DNA of 64,000 bases, from positions 124,001 through 188,000 of the forward strand of contig NZ_PXZT01000001.1 in assembly GCF_003008695.1 (NCBI RefSeq). Direction: 5' to 3'. This DNA is from Trichococcus alkaliphilus. Lineage in GTDB: Bacteria > Bacillota > Bacilli > Lactobacillales > Aerococcaceae. Below the pieces are notes generated by a model, which did not search any database, was not told the DNA's origin, and worked only from the letters and a program-made list of their open reading frames with translations. The position numbers and the translations under genes were made by a program. Below are positions 54,863 to 64,000 of this stretch, in pieces. How positions within the stretch are numbered: position 1 is the first letter of the stretch; each line of letters begins with the position of its first letter.

Positions 54863-55993
54863 TTACAGATGCGTCGTGTCCCATAATGGCAACTGAATGT
54901 TCTCGTAGTGGATCGGGTCAAGCTGTGTTACGGTTATCCCCAATAAACGCACGTGCCGTTCGATCTTGCCGTTGTCCAACCAAAGTTCCCAAGCATGACG
55001 GAAAATATCCTCCGCTTGGGAAAAATGATCGACCCGGGTTTTTCTGCGCGTTATGGTATCGAAATCGGCGTAGCGGATCTTCAGCACAATCGACCGACCG
55101 TGCAACTTGTTGGTGTGCAGCGCTCCTTGGACAGCCAGAGCGATTTGTTTCAGTTCCACCCTGACCTGTTCCTCATCCGTCAGGAAAAGGGTAAAGGTGT
55201 GTTCTTTCCCAATCGATTTCCTTTCCCGCTCGGGCTCCACCGCTCGGTTGTCGATGCCTCTGACCCGTTGATAGAGGATATATCCGTGCTTCCCGAATTG
55301 CGAAAGCAATTCACTTTGATCAAAAAGATAGAGATCCTCTCCGGAATGGATGCCCAACAGTTTCATCTTTTCGACGGTCTTCTTGCCGACGCCATAAAAC
55401 TTTTCGATTGGCAGTCCCCGCAAAAAGCGGGCTGCATCATTTGGTGTGATCACAGTCATGCCAGCCGGTTTCTGGAAGTCGGAAGCAATCTTTGCAATGA
55501 ACTTATTGTAGGAAACACCGGCCGAGCAAGTCAGACCCGTTTCCTGCCAGACTTCCCTTTGGATTCTTCGGGCAATCATTGTCGCACTCGACAGATTCTG
55601 TTTGTTCTTGGTGACATCCAGATAGGCTTCATCCAACGACAACGGTTCTATCAAATCGGTGTAGCGCGCGAATATTCCCCTGATCTGTTGGGAAACGGTC
55701 TTGTAATGGCTCATCCGCGGAGCAATGAAGATGGCTTCCGGGCAGATTTCAAAAGCCTTCTGCGCACTCATCGCCGAATGGATGCCGAATTTCCTGGCGG
55801 CATAATTGGCTGTAGTCACGACCCCTTTGCGCCCGGTATCTCTCGGATGATTCGCAATGACGATAGGTTTGCCGCGATGTTCCGGATGATCCCTTTCCTC
55901 GATTGAAGCGTAGAAGGCATCCATATCCACGTGGATGATTTTTCTGCTTTTATCATTTTCGGGTTCCTTAAATGTCAAGATCCCAATCTGCAT
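54863..55993 (-). CDS. dinB: DNA polymerase IV
   Basis: A 376-residue Y-family translesion polymerase. Catalytic acidic motifs are [12 protein letters not shown] and [12 protein letters not shown]; the helix-hairpin-helix [17 protein letters not shown] and the little-finger domain follow. No beta-clamp motif could be located with certainty. AAGGAG precedes the ATG at 55993; the frame is open upstream but unsupported. It lies 25 bases after the DtxR-family regulator gene. No SOS box was found in front of it. Confidence 0.94.
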   Translation of the reverse strand: MQIGILTFKEPENDKSRKIIHVDMDAFYASIEERDHPEHRGKPIVIANHPRDTGRKGVVTTANYAARKFGIHSAMSAQKAFEICPEAIFIAPRMSHYKTVSQQIRGIFARYTDLIEPLSLDEAYLDVTKNKQNLSSATMIARRIQREVWQETGLTCSAGVSYNKFIAKIASDFQKPAGMTVITPNDAARFLRGLPIEKFYGVGKKTVEKMKLLGIHSGEDLYLFDQSELLSQFGKHGYILYQRVRGIDNRAVEPERERKSIGKEHTFTLFLTDEEQVRVELKQIALAVQGALHTNKLHGRSIVLKIRYADFDTITRRKTRVDHFSQAEDIFRHAWELWLDNGKIERHVRLLGITVTQLDPIHYENIQLPLWDTTHL

Positions 55994-56018
55994 ACTGTTC
56001 TCCTTGTTTTGAACTGCT

Positions 56019-56663
56019 TTATTGAACGTGAATTTTGCTTGCCGCTTTGAAACTGATTTGGTAAGACTGATGATTCTGGGACTCAAAAGTATATGGGCCT
56101 TCGTACGGCTCCACGTTTGTCAACAGATATGGGACGCTCAACTTTACGTCCTTGTTAAGCAGATAAGCCAGAAATTCCTGATCGTCATCAACTTCCCGGA
56201 TGATGAAGCGGCTGCCGATTTCCAGCTCGATCAATGGTTTGCTCTCATGAACTTCGATCCGGCCCTCTTTGTCGGGGATCACGCCCCCATGCGGATCATA
56301 TTTGGGAAAACCTAGATAGGCATCCAGCCTATCGATCAATCGATCCGATGAGACATGCTCCAACAGTTCCGCCTCTTCATGTACTTCGTCCCAGTTGAAA
56401 TCCAATTTTTCCGAGAGGAACACTTCCCAAAGTCGATGTTTCCGGATCAGTTTATTTGCGATCAATTGGCCTTTGTCGGTGATCTGCACCCCTTGGTACG
56501 GGATGTGGCTGATCAGGCCGTCCTTAAGCAATTTGACGGACATTTCGGTGACAGAAGCGGCAGATACTGATAAAGCCTGCCCGATCTGTTTATTATTGAC
56601 AAGCTGTTTGTCTCCACCCAATTCCATGATTACTTTCAGATAATCCTCTTTGTGCGGCGTCAT
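56019..56663 (-). CDS. mntR: DtxR-family metalloregulator (MntR/SirR-like)
   Basis: A 214-residue metal-dependent repressor. It has an N-terminal winged helix (HKEDYLKVIMELGG and LSVSAASVTEMSVKLL), a dimerisation/metal-binding domain (HRLWEVFLSEKL, HEEAELLEHVSSDRLIDRLD) and a C-terminal SH3-like FeoA domain (about 145-214), so it is the long three-domain form. GAGGAGGG precedes the ATG. A perfect 16-bp palindrome of DtxR type lies in its own promoter, indicating autoregulation. Whether it senses manganese or iron cannot be decided from the sequence. Confidence 0.88.
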   Translation of the reverse strand: MTPHKEDYLKVIMELGGDKQLVNNKQIGQALSVSAASVTEMSVKLLKDGLISHIPYQGVQITDKGQLIANKLIRKHRLWEVFLSEKLDFNWDEVHEEAELLEHVSSDRLIDRLDAYLGFPKYDPHGGVIPDKEGRIEVHESKPLIELEIGSRFIIREVDDDQEFLAYLLNKDVKLSVPYLLTNVEPYEGPYTFESQNHQSYQISFKAASKIHVQ

Positions 56664-56678
56664 GCGCTCCCTCCTCTT

Positions 56679-56694
56679 TTTAGGTTAACCTAAA
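56679..56694. promoter_or_regulatory. DtxR/MntR-type operator
   Basis: TTTAGGTTAACCTAAA is a perfect 16-bp palindrome of the DtxR-family type. It lies about 12 bases downstream of the -10 box and 15 bases before the regulator start, so a bound repressor would block the transcription start. Confidence 0.85.
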
Positions 56695-56705
56695 CTATAT
56701 TTTAT

Positions 56706-56733
56706 ATTATACGGCAAATTCGCTTGATTACAA
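56706..56733 (-). promoter_or_regulatory. Promoter of mntR-dinB-zip
   Basis: TTGTAA (56733-56728) and TATAAT (56711-56706) with a 16-base spacer. Confidence 0.7.
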
Positions 56734-56798
56734 GCCTAAAACCCACATTTTACCGTAGTCTTCGTCTGTTATTGGATCGTAAAAATTTTTTTGAACAA

Positions 56799-56829
56799 CA
56801 AAAAAAGCCGGGAACTTGTCCCGGCTTTT
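56799..56829 (-). terminator. Terminator after adhE
   Basis: The stem AAAAGCCGGG / CCCGGCTTTT is followed on the minus strand by a run of T, 12 bases after the adhE stop codon. Confidence 0.92.
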
Positions 56830-56841
56830 CCTTATCAACTA

Positions 56842-59445
56842 TTAACCTTTGTAGGCTGCGTAGATGATTTCTTTCAATTCTGAGATTAACGGTTGTTTAG
56901 GGTTAGCAGTCGTACATTGGTCTTCGAATGCCAATTCAGCTAAGCGGTCCGCATCGCGATCAAGCATTTCATCAGTGATGCCTTGATCCTTGAAGTTCAT
57001 CTTGATGCCGATATCTTGACCTAATTTAGTGATTTCAGTAGCCAAAGCTTCTACCAATTCAGCAGTCGTGTTGCCTTTGAAGCCTAGGTAACGAGCGATT
57101 TCAGCGTAGTCTTCGTCTGCACGGAAGTACTCGTATTTAGCCCACAATGCATGTTTTTGCGGATCGAGCGCATTGTAGCGGACGATATGCGGCAACAGGA
57201 TAGCGTTCGTACGGCCGTGGATCAGATCCCATTGTCCGCCGATTTTGTGTGCGATCGAGTGGGAAATACCCAGGAACGCATTCGCGAAGGCCATACCAGC
57301 GATTGTTGAAGCGTTGTGCATTTTTTCGCGTGATTCTTGGTCGCCGTAGTTGTATGAATTTCTCAAGTTTTCGAATACCAGTTTGATGGCTTGCAAGCTC
57401 AAACCTTTAGTGTAGTCGTTTGCCAATACGGAAACAAAAGATTCGATGGCATGCGTCAATACGTCCATACCAGTATCTGCAGTTACAGATTTAGGAACAC
57501 TGTATACGAATTGTGGATCCACGATGGCAACATCCGGAGTCAATGCGTAGTCAGCCAATGGGTACTTGATGTGTGTTTCGCTGTCTGTGATAACCGCGAA
57601 TGGCGTTACTTCCGAACCAGTACCTGATGTGGTAGGGATGCAGACAAGTTTCGCTTTTTCCATGTCCTTGATCTTGTAAGTACGTTTGCGGATATCCAAG
57701 AATTTTTGTTTAGCGCCGAAGAAGTCGCTTTCTGGGTGCTCATAGAACAACCACATAGCTTTGGCAGCATCCATAGGGGAACCTCCGCCGATTGCGATGA
57801 TTGTATCCGGTTTGAAGTCGCGCATTTTTTCAGTACCACGGTTTACAGTGTTTGTTGTCGGGTTAGGTTCAACATCTGAGAAGATTGCGTAAGATACTTT
57901 GTTGTTGCGTTGTTTCAATTGTTCGATGACTACATCCACATAGCCGAATTTGACCATGCCGTCGTCGCAGACGATGAAGACTCTTTCGACATCTTTCATG
58001 TCACGTAAGTATCTAACTGAATTTTCTTCGAAGTAAACCTTCTCTGGCAATTTAATCCACTGCATATTATTTCTCCTTTTAGCAACAGTTTTCACGTTCA
58101 ATAAATCTAATGCAGAAACGTTATGAGAAACTGAGTTTCTGCCGTAAGATCCGCAACCCAAAGTTAATGAAGCGATATTATTGTTGTACAAGTCACCGAT
58201 ACCAGCTTGAGAAGATGGAGAGTTGATCAGAACGCGGCAAGCTTTCATTTCTTTTCCGAATTGCTCAATCAAATCATTGCGGCGAGTATGCAGTGCAGCC
58301 GAGTGACCCAAACCACCCAAATCCAGCATTTGTTTGCATAGTTCGAAGCCATGCTCTGTGCTGTCTGATTTCATCATAGCCAATACTGGAGATAATTTTT
58401 CTCTTGACATTGGGTATTCTGCTCCGACGCCCGGTAATTCAGCGATCAACAATTTAGTGTTTGCAGGAACGTTCAATCCAGCCAATTCAGCGATTTTACG
58501 AGCGTGCATGCCGACAACATTCGGTCTCACGCCAGTTTTGGCGTCATTCATCACGACGTCTTCCAATTGTTGGATTTCTTCAGGTTTAGCGAAGTATACA
58601 TTGTGCAATTGGAATTCTTTTTTGACTTCATCATAGATTTCGCTGTCGACGATTGCAGCTTGTTCTGAAGCACAGATCATACCGTTGTCGAACGTTTTTG
58701 AAACGATGATGTCGTTTACAGCGCGTTTAACGTTTGCTGATTTTTCGATGTAAGCCGGAACGTTACCAGGACCAACTCCCAATGCTGGTTTACCAGTAGA
58801 ATAAGCAGCTTTAACCATTGCAGCTCCACCTGTAGCCAATACGACAGCAACTTCTGGATGGTTGATCAATTCAGCTGTTTTTTCCATTGATACGCCTTCT
58901 ACCCATTGGATACAGTCAGCAGGTGCGCCTGCTTTGATGGCAGCATCGTAAACAACTTTTGCAGTTGCAGCCGAACATTTTTCTGCGCTTGGGTGGAAAG
59001 AGAAGATGATCGGGTTTCTTGTTTTCATACAGATCATCGCTTTGAAGATTGTTGTCGAAGTTGGGTTGGTTGTTGGGATGATACCGGCAACAACGCCTAC
59101 AGGAGCGGCAACCTTCATGATTTGATCAACTTTATTGTCTTCGATGATTCCGACTGTTTTATTTTTTCTGATTGAATGCCAAATGTTTTCAGCGGCATAC
59201 ATGTTTTTGATACATTTATCTTCATAAACGCCTCGGCCTGTTTCTTCAACTGCCATTTTTGCAAGTGGCATATGTTGCTCCATTGCAGCTAATGCCATTT
59301 CGTGGACGATGTGGTCGACTTGTTCTTGGGTATAATCTTCAAATAGAGTCAAAGCTTTTTGGGCTTTTCCAGTGTAGTTGCTGATTTCTTCTTTTGCAGT
59401 CATCATGGGTTTTTTCTCCTCTAAAACTACTTTTTCTTTACTCAT
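56842..59445 (-). CDS. adhE: Bifunctional acetaldehyde-CoA/alcohol dehydrogenase AdhE
   Basis: An 867-residue fermentation enzyme that reduces acetyl-CoA to acetaldehyde and then ethanol, re-oxidising two NADH. The N-terminal aldehyde dehydrogenase half has the catalytic Cys in NGMICASEQAAIVDS. The C-terminal iron-dependent alcohol dehydrogenase half (from about 460) has GGGSPMDAAK, TSGTGSEVTPFAV and the metal histidines in HSIAHKIGGQWDLIHG. AdhE forms filaments called spirosomes. AGGAGGATCTCAC precedes the ATG. A strong promoter and a Rex-like operator lie upstream. Confidence 0.97.
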   Translation of the reverse strand: MSKEKVVLEEKKPMMTAKEEISNYTGKAQKALTLFEDYTQEQVDHIVHEMALAAMEQHMPLAKMAVEETGRGVYEDKCIKNMYAAENIWHSIRKNKTVGIIEDNKVDQIMKVAAPVGVVAGIIPTTNPTSTTIFKAMICMKTRNPIIFSFHPSAEKCSAATAKVVYDAAIKAGAPADCIQWVEGVSMEKTAELINHPEVAVVLATGGAAMVKAAYSTGKPALGVGPGNVPAYIEKSANVKRAVNDIIVSKTFDNGMICASEQAAIVDSEIYDEVKKEFQLHNVYFAKPEEIQQLEDVVMNDAKTGVRPNVVGMHARKIAELAGLNVPANTKLLIAELPGVGAEYPMSREKLSPVLAMMKSDSTEHGFELCKQMLDLGGLGHSAALHTRRNDLIEQFGKEMKACRVLINSPSSQAGIGDLYNNNIASLTLGCGSYGRNSVSHNVSALDLLNVKTVAKRRNNMQWIKLPEKVYFEENSVRYLRDMKDVERVFIVCDDGMVKFGYVDVVIEQLKQRNNKVSYAIFSDVEPNPTTNTVNRGTEKMRDFKPDTIIAIGGGSPMDAAKAMWLFYEHPESDFFGAKQKFLDIRKRTYKIKDMEKAKLVCIPTTSGTGSEVTPFAVITDSETHIKYPLADYALTPDVAIVDPQFVYSVPKSVTADTGMDVLTHAIESFVSVLANDYTKGLSLQAIKLVFENLRNSYNYGDQESREKMHNASTIAGMAFANAFLGISHSIAHKIGGQWDLIHGRTNAILLPHIVRYNALDPQKHALWAKYEYFRADEDYAEIARYLGFKGNTTAELVEALATEITKLGQDIGIKMNFKDQGITDEMLDRDADRLAELAFEDQCTTANPKQPLISELKEIIYAAYKG

Positions 59446-59488
59446 GTGAGATCCTCCTAAAAATGTATGTTATCCTTTTCACATGCTT

Positions 59489-59517
59489 ATTATATTTCAT
59501 GGAATTTCGTTTGTAAA
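59489..59517 (-). promoter_or_regulatory. Promoter of adhE
   Basis: TTTACA (59517-59512) and TATAAT (59494-59489) are separated by exactly 17 bases; 43 bases separate the -10 box from the start codon. Confidence 0.82.
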
Positions 59518-59525
59518 GCGAATAA

Positions 59526-59543
59526 ATGTGATATTCTTCACTT
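59526..59543. promoter_or_regulatory. Candidate Rex operator upstream of adhE
   Basis: ATGTGATATTCTTCACTT matches the Rex consensus TTGTGAAATTTTTCACAA at 13 of 18 positions, including TGTGA and TTCAC. It lies eight bases upstream of the -35 box. Rex represses adhE at low NADH in many Firmicutes. A second, weaker site may overlap the -10 region (59474-59491). Confidence 0.6.
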
Positions 59544-59954
59544 ATTTCCCATACAGGCCCTGTAAGCGTGTTCAGCCGAGCTTTTTGTCACTGTTTGTTT
59601 TCACAAATAGTTATTGGAAACATTCTGTTTCTCAACCTTTTGATTGTGAAATTATTATCATTGTTCGGAATCAGTGCCTTTAAAAAGTTTTTTTGGAATA
59701 TTTTTTATGGCGGAAATATATATGGTCGTCCAACGTCCCTCTTCGATTGATTTCCGCATTATCACGCTGATCAATCTGCATAAATCCGCTTACTAATTGT
59801 CGAATCCGACTGAATCAGCGATTAACTTTGAATATTCACGCGATAAGAATATTTCGCTCGATTTCCAGGGCTAAAATTGTCCCGGTTAAATGACGACATT
59901 TCAAAAATGGATTATCACGGCACTGCTTGCACCGCAAACTCAGATTTACTTTTA
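59544..59954. other. 411-bp intergenic region with no recognised gene
   Basis: The stretch between the adhE control region and the comN terminator is AT-rich. It holds no open frame with a ribosome binding site and no tRNA-like or other known RNA fold that I could recognise. A TTGTGAAATTATTATCAT element (59643-59660) has one good Rex half-site. It may be an enlarged regulatory region, an unrecognised small RNA, or decayed sequence. Confidence 0.5.
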
Positions 59955-59955
59955 C

Positions 59956-59990
59956 AAAAAAAGCACAATACTCTGAAGTATTGTACTTTT
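59956..59990 (-). terminator. Terminator after comN
   Basis: The stem ACAATACT / AGTATTGT with flanking AAAAG/CTTTT ends in a run of seven T on the minus strand, 13 bases after the comN stop. Confidence 0.88.
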
Positions 59991-60003
59991 CGCGTGTAAC
60001 GTT

Positions 60004-60285
60004 TCATAGGAAATCATCAAAATTCATTTCATCCAATGAGGACACCTTATAGACTTGGGCTTCCAAAGCAACAAAGTCGAAGTAGTGGTTTACCGTCGTC
60101 TTCATGATATCCCGGATCTGTTGGTAATAATGCGGAGGGACTGTATGCTTCCAAGAAAATTCCTTGAAATAGCGATAGATATCGTCGACTTGGATGTTCT
60201 CGTAGCCCAGTTGATTGAACTCAGTTGCTTTCAGTTTGAACCAAGGCTCCAATTGATCATATTGCTTCTCTGATATATTCGGCAA
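60004..60285 (-). CDS. comN: ComN-family post-transcriptional regulator
   Basis: A 93-residue helical protein of the family that includes B. subtilis ComN, which promotes accumulation of comE operon mRNA during competence. Typical segments are LKATEFNQLGYENIQVDDIY and HYYQQIRDIMKTTVNHYFDFV. Its place downstream of tgt and yajC matches B. subtilis. An AGGGAGGG ribosome binding site is followed by ATG CCG. No DNA-binding motif is visible. Confidence 0.82.
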   Translation of the reverse strand: MPNISEKQYDQLEPWFKLKATEFNQLGYENIQVDDIYRYFKEFSWKHTVPPHYYQQIRDIMKTTVNHYFDFVALEAQVYKVSSLDEMNFDDFL

Positions 60286-60319
60286 ATGCCGTCCCTCCTT
60301 TCCGATGAATCAAATCGCT

Positions 60320-60667
60320 TTACTCTTCGCTTTTATCTTCTTGTTCTTGCTCTGATTCGGTTGCTGAATAATCTTCGACAATCGCATCATCAGTTGTGAT
60401 TGTGGCAACCTTTGAAATACGTGAAATAGAACGTTTTTCAAAAGTCAGGAAGATCCCTTCACAATCCAATACGACTGTGTTATCAGCGGAATTGATTTCT
60501 TCGACAATTCCGTGCAGGCCGCCGATGGTGACTACTTTATCCCCTGGCTTGATTTGACTCAGCATATCTTGCGTTTTTTGCGCTTGTTTCTTTTGTGGTC
60601 TGATCAGGATGAAATACATTACGCCGAACAGCACCCCATAAAAGGCAATCATGATTACTGTATCCAT
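60320..60667 (-). CDS. yajC: Preprotein translocase subunit YajC
   Basis: A 115-residue single-pass membrane protein that associates with SecDF and the Sec translocon. The N-terminal helix (MIAFYGVLFGVMYFILIRPQ) followed by KKQAQKTQDML and KPGDKVVTIGGLHGIVEEI is diagnostic. The C-terminus is acidic. GGAGGAAAATGT precedes the ATG. It lies between tgt and comN; secDF is not in the window. Confidence 0.95.
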   Translation of the reverse strand: MDTVIMIAFYGVLFGVMYFILIRPQKKQAQKTQDMLSQIKPGDKVVTIGGLHGIVEEINSADNTVVLDCEGIFLTFEKRSISRISKVATITTDDAIVEDYSATESEQEQEDKSEE

Positions 60668-60744
60668 ACATTTTCCTCCATCTGTGGATTATTTTTATCT
60701 ATCATCCACTTTACCAAACTTTAGGATAGACTACCACCCAAAAC

Positions 60745-61923
<1,179 letters not shown>

Positions 61924-61965
61924 TCAGTATACCACAGTCGCACACTATTTTCTTGTATTCGCTAC

Positions 61966-62002
61966 TAAAAAAATGCAATCCGGATGCTTCGGATTGCATT
62001 TC
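61966..62002 (-). terminator. Terminator after the TIM-barrel gene
   Basis: The stem AAATGCAATCCG / CGGATTGCATTT is followed on the minus strand by TTTT, 30 bases beyond the stop codon. Confidence 0.88.
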
Positions 62003-62032
62003 TGATTCATAAGGATATAGTCAAAAGCATGT

Positions 62033-62788
62033 TCACCAAGATTGGATCTTTTTGTGATCAGCGCTGATGGTTTTTGTTACTTCGTCCCCAACGCCGCACG
62101 GATATTCGATGCTGGCGGGCACAGAGTCCGGGAACAACGACAAAAGACGGCGCATATCCACTACCCCTGATTCCAGCCCGGATAAAACAATTCCTTTGTC
62201 AGTAATGGCAACGTTCTTGATGTGGATGTAGGTTACCGCTTCGCGCATTTGCTCTGCCGCTGCGAAGGGATCACTTTCGATGTAAACGAAATTGCCCGTG
62301 TCAAAAGTCAACCCGATGTCCAATGAGGCTTTGCGGACTTCAGCAATGAAACCCATCAGGACAGCCGGGCTACCCTTCTCTGTGCTCTGGTCATTTTCGA
62401 TAGTCAAATGGATGGAATAGGCCGTCAACAATTCGCGTAATTCTTCAGCCAACTTAGCTGTGAATCCCCGAAATTCCCCTAAGGTCAGTTTCAGCTGGAC
62501 TGCGTTCAATAGGGCGGCTTCCTCAAAATAACTGCCTAGTTGTCCATTCAACACACCTGCTGTAAACAGTTCTGCCGGAACGGAATAGAACACCTTCAAG
62601 CCAGACTCCGAGGCTTGCTGGGCTATTTCCTTCATTTCCGTTTTGCCGGACAGGATGTATTCTCTTCTGACTTCCACTATCGGGAAGCCCATTTCCTTGA
62701 TTTCCTTCAATATTTCTTTTTGTTCCACTTTATTGTCCGTAGCTTTGTGCATGTACGCTAAAGTGTTCAATCCAATCTCTCTGGGCAT
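62033..62788 (-). CDS. Sugar phosphate isomerase/epimerase-like TIM-barrel protein
   Basis: A 251-residue protein of the xylose isomerase-like (AP endonuclease 2) superfamily. Segments at barrel strand ends include FPIVEVRREYIL, IHLTIENDQST, IGLTFDTGNFVYIESDP, YIHIKNVA and ASIEYPCG, giving Glu, Asp, His and Glu residues suited to bind a divalent metal. Substrate unknown. AGGAG lies eight bases before the ATG. It follows the unknown membrane-protein gene by 21 bases and ends the floA operon. Confidence 0.78.
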   Translation of the reverse strand: MPREIGLNTLAYMHKATDNKVEQKEILKEIKEMGFPIVEVRREYILSGKTEMKEIAQQASESGLKVFYSVPAELFTAGVLNGQLGSYFEEAALLNAVQLKLTLGEFRGFTAKLAEELRELLTAYSIHLTIENDQSTEKGSPAVLMGFIAEVRKASLDIGLTFDTGNFVYIESDPFAAAEQMREAVTYIHIKNVAITDKGIVLSGLESGVVDMRRLLSLFPDSVPASIEYPCGVGDEVTKTISADHKKIQSW

Positions 62789-62809
62789 CCATCTGTCTCC
62801 TTCAGTTTC

Positions 62810-63463
62810 CTATTTGCGGTCAAAGTCCGGCCTATCGAGTATTTCTTTGGCAATGATGGCTCGCATCAATGCTTTTTGATTGCCGGAATATTTTTTCTTG
62901 TTATGAATGGTGGATTTCTCCATTCTTTTGGCAGTCTTCAATTCCTTTTTGTCTTCAGAAAAGACGGTGAAGTCATCGGCCAACCCCACGGCAGGATCCA
63001 TATTATAGTCCGTAAACACCGGTACTTCAACCGTTTCATCCGCAGGTTCCGTGTCCTTTTGGTCGCTGCCTGTTTTTGGCGGATTCGCGCGCAACAGCAA
63101 CTGCCATAAATTCTCGCGGTTAACGAAAATCAGGATTTCCCTCCGCCAATTTCTGTTGGTCAAAATCCGGCTGACTTCCCTCAGATATTTTTCAGGCAAG
63201 CGATCTTGGAAAAATCCATAGACCTGTTCAGGCTTCAATGTAGCCAGTTTTTTGATCAGTTGTTTCGCATTCTCATTTCCGGCACCGTCCAACGACTGGC
63301 GAAATGTCTGCTGCAGGGCAGCTGCTTGGGCTGTGCCCACTCGAAGTCTGGCGTTCTCCGATAGCCGATTAATTCTCTTGACTATCGATACGAGCACAGA
63401 GAGAAAGAACACCAGGAAAAGGATCGGCAACAGGATCGGCAATAGAAAGGCTAGGCTAGTCAT
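62810..63463 (-). CDS. Unknown membrane-anchored protein downstream of floA
   Basis: A 217-residue protein I do not recognise. It has one long N-terminal membrane helix (about residues 3-30, very rich in Leu/Pro/Phe), a helical region with ALKP-like and [18 protein letters not shown] segments (about 70-120), an acidic Thr/Glu/Asp stretch (about 130-165) and a strongly basic C-terminus ([16 protein letters not shown] and on). The ATG overlaps the floA stop by four bases, so it is co-translated with floA. In B. subtilis the floA neighbour is the unrelated small gene yqfB. Confidence 0.65.
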   Translation of the reverse strand: MTSLAFLLPILLPILFLVFFLSVLVSIVKRINRLSENARLRVGTAQAAALQQTFRQSLDGAGNENAKQLIKKLATLKPEQVYGFFQDRLPEKYLREVSRILTNRNWRREILIFVNRENLWQLLLRANPPKTGSDQKDTEPADETVEVPVFTDYNMDPAVGLADDFTVFSEDKKELKTAKRMEKSTIHNKKKYSGNQKALMRAIIAKEILDRPDFDRK

Positions 63464-64000
63464 TCCGGTTCGCTTCTATCTGTCGGAAACTCCGAAATGC
63501 TGCTCCTCATTTCAGTATCCGCTATGATATTTTTCATTTTATAATAATTCATCACGCCTAGATTTCCGTTGCGCAGCGCTTCAGCCAACGCCAACGGCAC
63601 CTGCGCTTCGGCTTCGACCACTCTCGCCCGCATCCTTTGCACCTCAGCGATCATTTCCTGTTCTTCTGCGACCGCAAAAGCACGGCGCTCTTCCGCTTTC
63701 GCTTGGGCCACACGCTTATCCGCCTCCGCTTGTTCGGCCTGCAGTTTGGCGCCCACGTTACGGCCGACATCAACATCGGCGATATCGATGGACAGTATCT
63801 CAAAGGCGGTACCCGAATCCAGTCCTTTTTTCAGGATTGTTTGGGAAATGGAGTCCGGATTTTCCAGGACGGAAGTGTGCATCTTGGCAGAGCCGACGGT
63901 TGTGACGATCCCCTCGCCGACACGGGCGATGATCGTTTCTTCGCCAGCACCACCGACCAACCGTTCTATGTTGGCACGTACCGTTACTTTTGCTTTGGCT
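63460..64000 (-). CDS. floA: Flotillin-like protein FloA, C-terminal part
   Basis: The gene enters from the right edge; 179 C-terminal residues are present. The sequence [19 protein letters not shown] and [12 protein letters not shown] belongs to the SPFH domain, and the Glu/Ala-rich stretch [20 protein letters not shown] forms the flotillin coiled coil. FloA organises membrane microdomains in Bacillus. The start lies outside the window. The stop overlaps the following gene's ATG by four bases. A partner nfeD gene would be expected further right. Confidence 0.92.
   Translation of the reverse strand, partial: AKAKVTVRANIERLVGGAGEETIIARVGEGIVTTVGSAKMHTSVLENPDSISQTILKKGLDSGTAFEILSIDIADVDVGRNVGAKLQAEQAEADKRVAQAKAEERRAFAVAEEQEMIAEVQRMRARVVEAEAQVPLALAEALRNGNLGVMNYYKMKNIIADTEMRSSISEFPTDRSEPE

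Noticed and set aside
54953-55906. A 317-codon plus-strand frame inside dinB
   Set aside because: Antisense shadow of the conserved polymerase; no Shine-Dalgarno and no family resemblance.
59589-59606. Another Rex-like site with a perfect TTCACAA half
   Set aside because: The other half-site (CACTGTT) does not match TTGTGAA at the required spacing.

Overview
The window is chromosomal core DNA of a low- to mid-GC Gram-positive bacterium. Gene content and order (mutS-mutL, rny-ymdB-ricA, recA-cinA-pgsA-rodZ-ymfI-ymfH-ymfF, nupNOPQ, gluP-glcK, ytkL-ytoI-nrnA, tgt-yajC-comN) follow the Bacillus subtilis pattern. A streptococcal-type PBP2B, a 44-residue DUF4044 protein, AdhE and the absence of sporulation genes between the conserved blocks point to the order Lactobacillales. 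A Carnobacteriaceae member such as Trichococcus or Carnobacterium is my best guess, but this is inference. No rRNA, tRNA, insertion sequence, phage gene or CRISPR array was seen.

Layout. 1-3.7 kb: start of ruvA, msrB, a DUF937 gene and mutL. 3.7-16.9 kb: a long leftward run holding mutS, ricA, ymdB, rny, recA, cinA, pgsA, rodZ, a short-chain dehydrogenase and two M16 peptidases. 17-22 kb: a BMP-type nucleoside ABC importer. 22-24.6 kb: ftsK. 24.8-26.5 kb: a DUF1033 gene, acyP and yidC. 26.6-30.4 kb: an ArlRS-like two-component system and gnd. 30.6-35 kb: a DUF4044 small protein and a leftward run rpmG, fthC, gluP, glcK, lipoprotein, degenerate rhodanese. 35.2-38.2 kb: two small membrane proteins facing a PBP2B gene. 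38.5-41.2 kb: yfhO. 41.2-45.9 kb: a five-gene leftward cluster headed by an OhrR-like regulator, with an ABC exporter pair, a DUF2177 membrane protein and a FakA/DegV fusion. 46-50.8 kb: sodA, a DUF1189 gene, cshB and zwf. 50.8-56.7 kb: nrnA, ytoI, ytkL, a ZIP transporter, dinB and a DtxR-family regulator. 56.8-64 kb: adhE, comN, yajC, tgt, a TIM-barrel enzyme, an unknown membrane protein and the end of floA.

How the parts work together. RNase Y sits with its accessory factor RicA. The mismatch-repair pair, RuvA, RecA (with an SOS box in its promoter) and DinB cover DNA repair. gnd and zwf are the oxidative pentose phosphate dehydrogenases, 20 kb apart. GlcK feeds glucose 6-phosphate, and AdhE re-oxidises NADH behind a Rex-like operator. 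The DtxR-type regulator has a perfect 16-bp palindrome in its own promoter and is probably co-transcribed with dinB and a ZIP metal transporter.

Most of the window is ordinary housekeeping sequence. The best candidate for something poorly described is the cluster at 41.2-45.9 kb. There, a peroxide-sensor-type MarR regulator with a near-perfect 36-bp operator appears to head an exporter, a membrane protein and a single-chain fatty-acid-kinase-like fusion. Many start codons are TTG or GTG and were placed by Shine-Dalgarno spacing.
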